Assembly: GCF_900115775.1 (NCBI RefSeq)
Contig: NZ_FOXS01000002.1
Span: 1,023,129 to 1,087,128 of the forward strand
Length of the DNA: 64,000 nt
DNA from: Hymenobacter arizonensis
Lineage (GTDB): Bacteria > Bacteroidota > Bacteroidia > Cytophagales > Hymenobacteraceae
Direction: 5' to 3'
Of this stretch, positions 61,838 through 64,000 are shown one piece after another. Every line of letters begins with the position of its first letter. Positions within the stretch are counted from its first letter, which is position 1. The translations under genes were made by a program, and so were the position numbers. The notes under the pieces are model-generated. The model did not search any database and was not told the DNA's origin. It saw only the letters and a program-made list of their open reading frames with translations.

Positions 61838-64000
61838 TTGTCTGCAACCGCTGCTCCCAAAAAACAATTTGTCATCAAGTCCGTCGGGCCCGACCACATC
61901 GCGCCCGGCTCGCCCGTCGACACGCCCCTGATGAAGCAGTACTACCTGCTCAAGCAGCAGCACCCCGGCGCGGTGCTCTTGTTCCGGGTGGGCGACTTTT
62001 ATGAGACGTTTGGCGAGGATGCCGTCACGGCCAGCCGCATTCTCGACATCACGCTCACCAAGCGCGGCGGTGGCACACCCAATGAAATTGCCCTGGCCGG
62101 CTTCCCCCACCACGCCCTCGACAACTACCTCCCCAAGCTGGTGCGGGCCGGCCAGCGCGTGGCCATCTGCGACCAGCTCGAAGACCCCAAACAGGCCAAG
62201 GGCTTGGTGAAGCGCGGCATTACGGAGCTGGTAACGCCCGGCGTGAGCATGCACGACAACGTGCTCGAGCGCCGCTCCAACAACTATCTCGCCGCCATTC
62301 ACTTTGGCAAAGCCGAAGCCGGCATTTCCTTCCTCGACATCAGCACCGGCGAGTTTTTGGTGGCTCAGGGCACCCTGGATTACCTGGGCAAGCTATTGCA
62401 GAACTTCAGCCCCGCCGAAGTGCTGTTTTGCAAGAAAAGCCGCAATGAGTTCGAGCAGCACTTCGGCCCCGACTTCTGCACTTATGCCCTCGACGAATGG
62501 GTTTTTGGCAACGACTACGCCCACGACACCCTCACCCGCCACTTCAAAACCACCTCGCTGAAAGGCTTTGGAGTTGACACCTTGAAGGAGGGCATCATCG
62601 CCGCCGGCTGCATCCTGCACTACCTAGCCGAAACCAAGCACTCCGACCTGGGCCACGTGGCCAGCTTGGGCCGCCTGGAGGAAGACAAGTACGTGTGGCT
62701 CGACCGTTTCACGGTGCGCAACCTGGAGCTGGTGCACGCCCAGCACCCCGGCGGCGTGCCCCTCATCGACGTGCTCGACCAGACGCTGACGCCCATGGGC
62801 GCCCGGCTGCTGCGCAAGTGGATAGTGCTGCCCCTGAAGGAAGTCAGCCAGATTCAGCGTCGCCTCGACACCGTGGCCGCCCTGGTGGCCGATGAGGAGT
62901 TGCTGGCTGACCTGACCCAACACCTGCGTCAGATAAACGACCTCGAGCGCCTCATCAGCAAAGTGGCCGTGCGCCGCGTGAACCCGCGCGAGCTGCTGCA
63001 GCTGGCCCGGGCTCTGGAGGCCATTGCTCCGATGCGGGAGCGTCTGGCCGCCTCCGGGGTAAAAGCTCTCGAAAAGCTGGCTGACCAGCTCAATCCCTGC
63101 GCCAACCTGCGGCAGGAAATCCTCGCCAAAATCAAGCCTGACGCGCCCTTGCTCACCAACCAGGGCGGCGTGCTGAACCCCGGCATCGACGCCGAGCTGG
63201 ACGAGCTGCGGGCGCTGGCCTTCTCCGGCAAGGACTACTTGCTGCAACTCCAGCAGCGTGAGCAGCGCAGCACTGGCATCTCGTCGCTCAAAGTCGCTTA
63301 CAACAAGGTGTTTGGTTACTACCTCGAAGTCACCAACGCCCACAAAGACAAGGTGCCCGTCGAGTGGATTCGCAAGCAAACCTTGGTAAATGCCGAGCGC
63401 TACGTAACCGAAGAGCTGAAAACCTACGAGGAGAAAATTCTCAACGCCGAAGAACAGCTCTTCGCCATCGAGCAGCGCATCTATACCGATTTGGTGCTGG
63501 CGGCGCTCGACTTCGTTCCCCAAATCCAGCAGAATGCCCGCGCCATCGGTGTTACGGACTGCCTCGCCAGCTTTGCCCTTACGGCCCGGCAGCAGCGCTA
63601 TGTGCAACCCGTGGTGAACGACGGCACCGTACTCGACATTCGCGCCGGCCGCCATCCCGTGATTGAGCGCCAGCTGCCGCCCGGCGAAAGCTATATTCCC
63701 AACGACATCTGCCTTAACCAGGACGAGCAGCAGATTGTAGTAATAACTGGCCCCAACATGGCCGGCAAGTCGGCTCTGCTGCGCCAGACGGCCCTCATTG
63801 TGCTGCTGGCCCAAATCGGTTCCTTTGTGCCCGCCGACGCGGCCACCGTGGGTATCATCGACAAGATTTTTACCCGCGTAGGTGCCTCCGACAACCTGAG
63901 CAAGGGCGAAAGCACCTTCATGGTGGAGATGACCGAAACCGCTTCCATTCTCAACAACCTCTCCGACCGAAGCCTCGTGCTGATGGACGAAATTGGCCGC
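61838..64000 (+). CDS. mutS: DNA mismatch repair protein MutS (3' end outside window)
   Basis: The frame runs 721 codons to the window edge without a stop. The mismatch-recognition part has [17 protein letters not shown], and the ATPase part shows Walker [14 protein letters not shown] and Walker [10 protein letters not shown] at the very end, so only the C-terminus is missing. There is no in-frame ATG before 61931, which would cut the conserved region short. A TTG at 61838 is the most plausible start, giving [19 protein letters not shown]. MutS initiates mismatch repair with MutL. Confidence 0.9.
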   Translation, partial: MSATAAPKKQFVIKSVGPDHIAPGSPVDTPLMKQYYLLKQQHPGAVLLFRVGDFYETFGEDAVTASRILDITLTKRGGGTPNEIALAGFPHHALDNYLPKLVRAGQRVAICDQLEDPKQAKGLVKRGITELVTPGVSMHDNVLERRSNNYLAAIHFGKAEAGISFLDISTGEFLVAQGTLDYLGKLLQNFSPAEVLFCKKSRNEFEQHFGPDFCTYALDEWVFGNDYAHDTLTRHFKTTSLKGFGVDTLKEGIIAAGCILHYLAETKHSDLGHVASLGRLEEDKYVWLDRFTVRNLELVHAQHPGGVPLIDVLDQTLTPMGARLLRKWIVLPLKEVSQIQRRLDTVAALVADEELLADLTQHLRQINDLERLISKVAVRRVNPRELLQLARALEAIAPMRERLAASGVKALEKLADQLNPCANLRQEILAKIKPDAPLLTNQGGVLNPGIDAELDELRALAFSGKDYLLQLQQREQRSTGISSLKVAYNKVFGYYLEVTNAHKDKVPVEWIRKQTLVNAERYVTEELKTYEEKILNAEEQLFAIEQRIYTDLVLAALDFVPQIQQNARAIGVTDCLASFALTARQQRYVQPVVNDGTVLDIRAGRHPVIERQLPPGESYIPNDICLNQDEQQIVVITGPNMAGKSALLRQTALIVLLAQIGSFVPADAATVGIIDKIFTRVGASDNLSKGESTFMVEMTETASILNNLSDRSLVLMDEIGR

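Overview
The window looks like chromosomal DNA of a GC-rich Bacteroidota, most probably a Hymenobacter-like member of the Cytophagales. The signs are several secreted proteins ending in type IX secretion (T9SS) sorting domains with YPNP-type motifs, promoter -7 boxes of the Bacteroidota form TAnnTTTG, almost no Shine-Dalgarno sequences, a sphingolipid-desaturase-like enzyme, and abundant short palindromic interspersed repeats. This assignment is inferred from gene content only. I see no rRNA, tRNA, CRISPR array, phage or complete insertion sequence.

Layout. 0-4 kb: the end of a probable outer-membrane protein, then two tandem T9SS-exported M43 metalloproteases. 4-16 kb: a lone PDDEXK nuclease, SixA, polyphosphate kinase, an arsenosugar pair (ArsS plus its peroxidase-like partner), a beta-barrel protein, HflX, a cytochrome c, a GT4 glycosyltransferase, RfbC and MurF. 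16-24 kb: a T9SS-exported FG-GAP protein, a TetR regulator with two tiny ORFs and two matching operators, and a very large exported glycosidase-like protein. 24-25 kb: an AT-rich, mostly gene-free island. 25-35 kb: the omega-amidase/transaminase pair, a ten-PAS histidine kinase, MsrA, a DES1-like desaturase and YceI with a palindromic operator. 35-48 kb: a Gfo/Idh/MocA oxidoreductase, a surface metallopeptidase fused to a propeller and barrel, an RsbQ-like hydrolase, NDH-2, the proB-proA operon, an aldo/keto reductase and a DUF892 protein. 48-64 kb: a DsbA-like protein, ElaA, Mfd, a DUF457 membrane protein, a NYN/cold-shock fusion, a thioesterase, a DUF962 protein, YajQ, TerC, a membrane DnaJ protein, TrmH and the start of mutS, which runs off the end.

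Most of this is ordinary housekeeping and envelope biology. The most unusual material is between genes. At least four families of palindromic elements recur, with stems that change sequence but keep pairing. One family sits exactly 3 nt from a stop codon at both of its sites. Another occupies the whole trmH/mutS divergent promoter. A TetR operator is duplicated in front of an unannotated small-protein pair, and several genes carry a -7-like box so close to the ATG that their mRNAs may be leaderless. Coordinates of starts are my choices from signal peptides, domain starts and spacing, and all family names come from reading the translated proteins, not from database searches.
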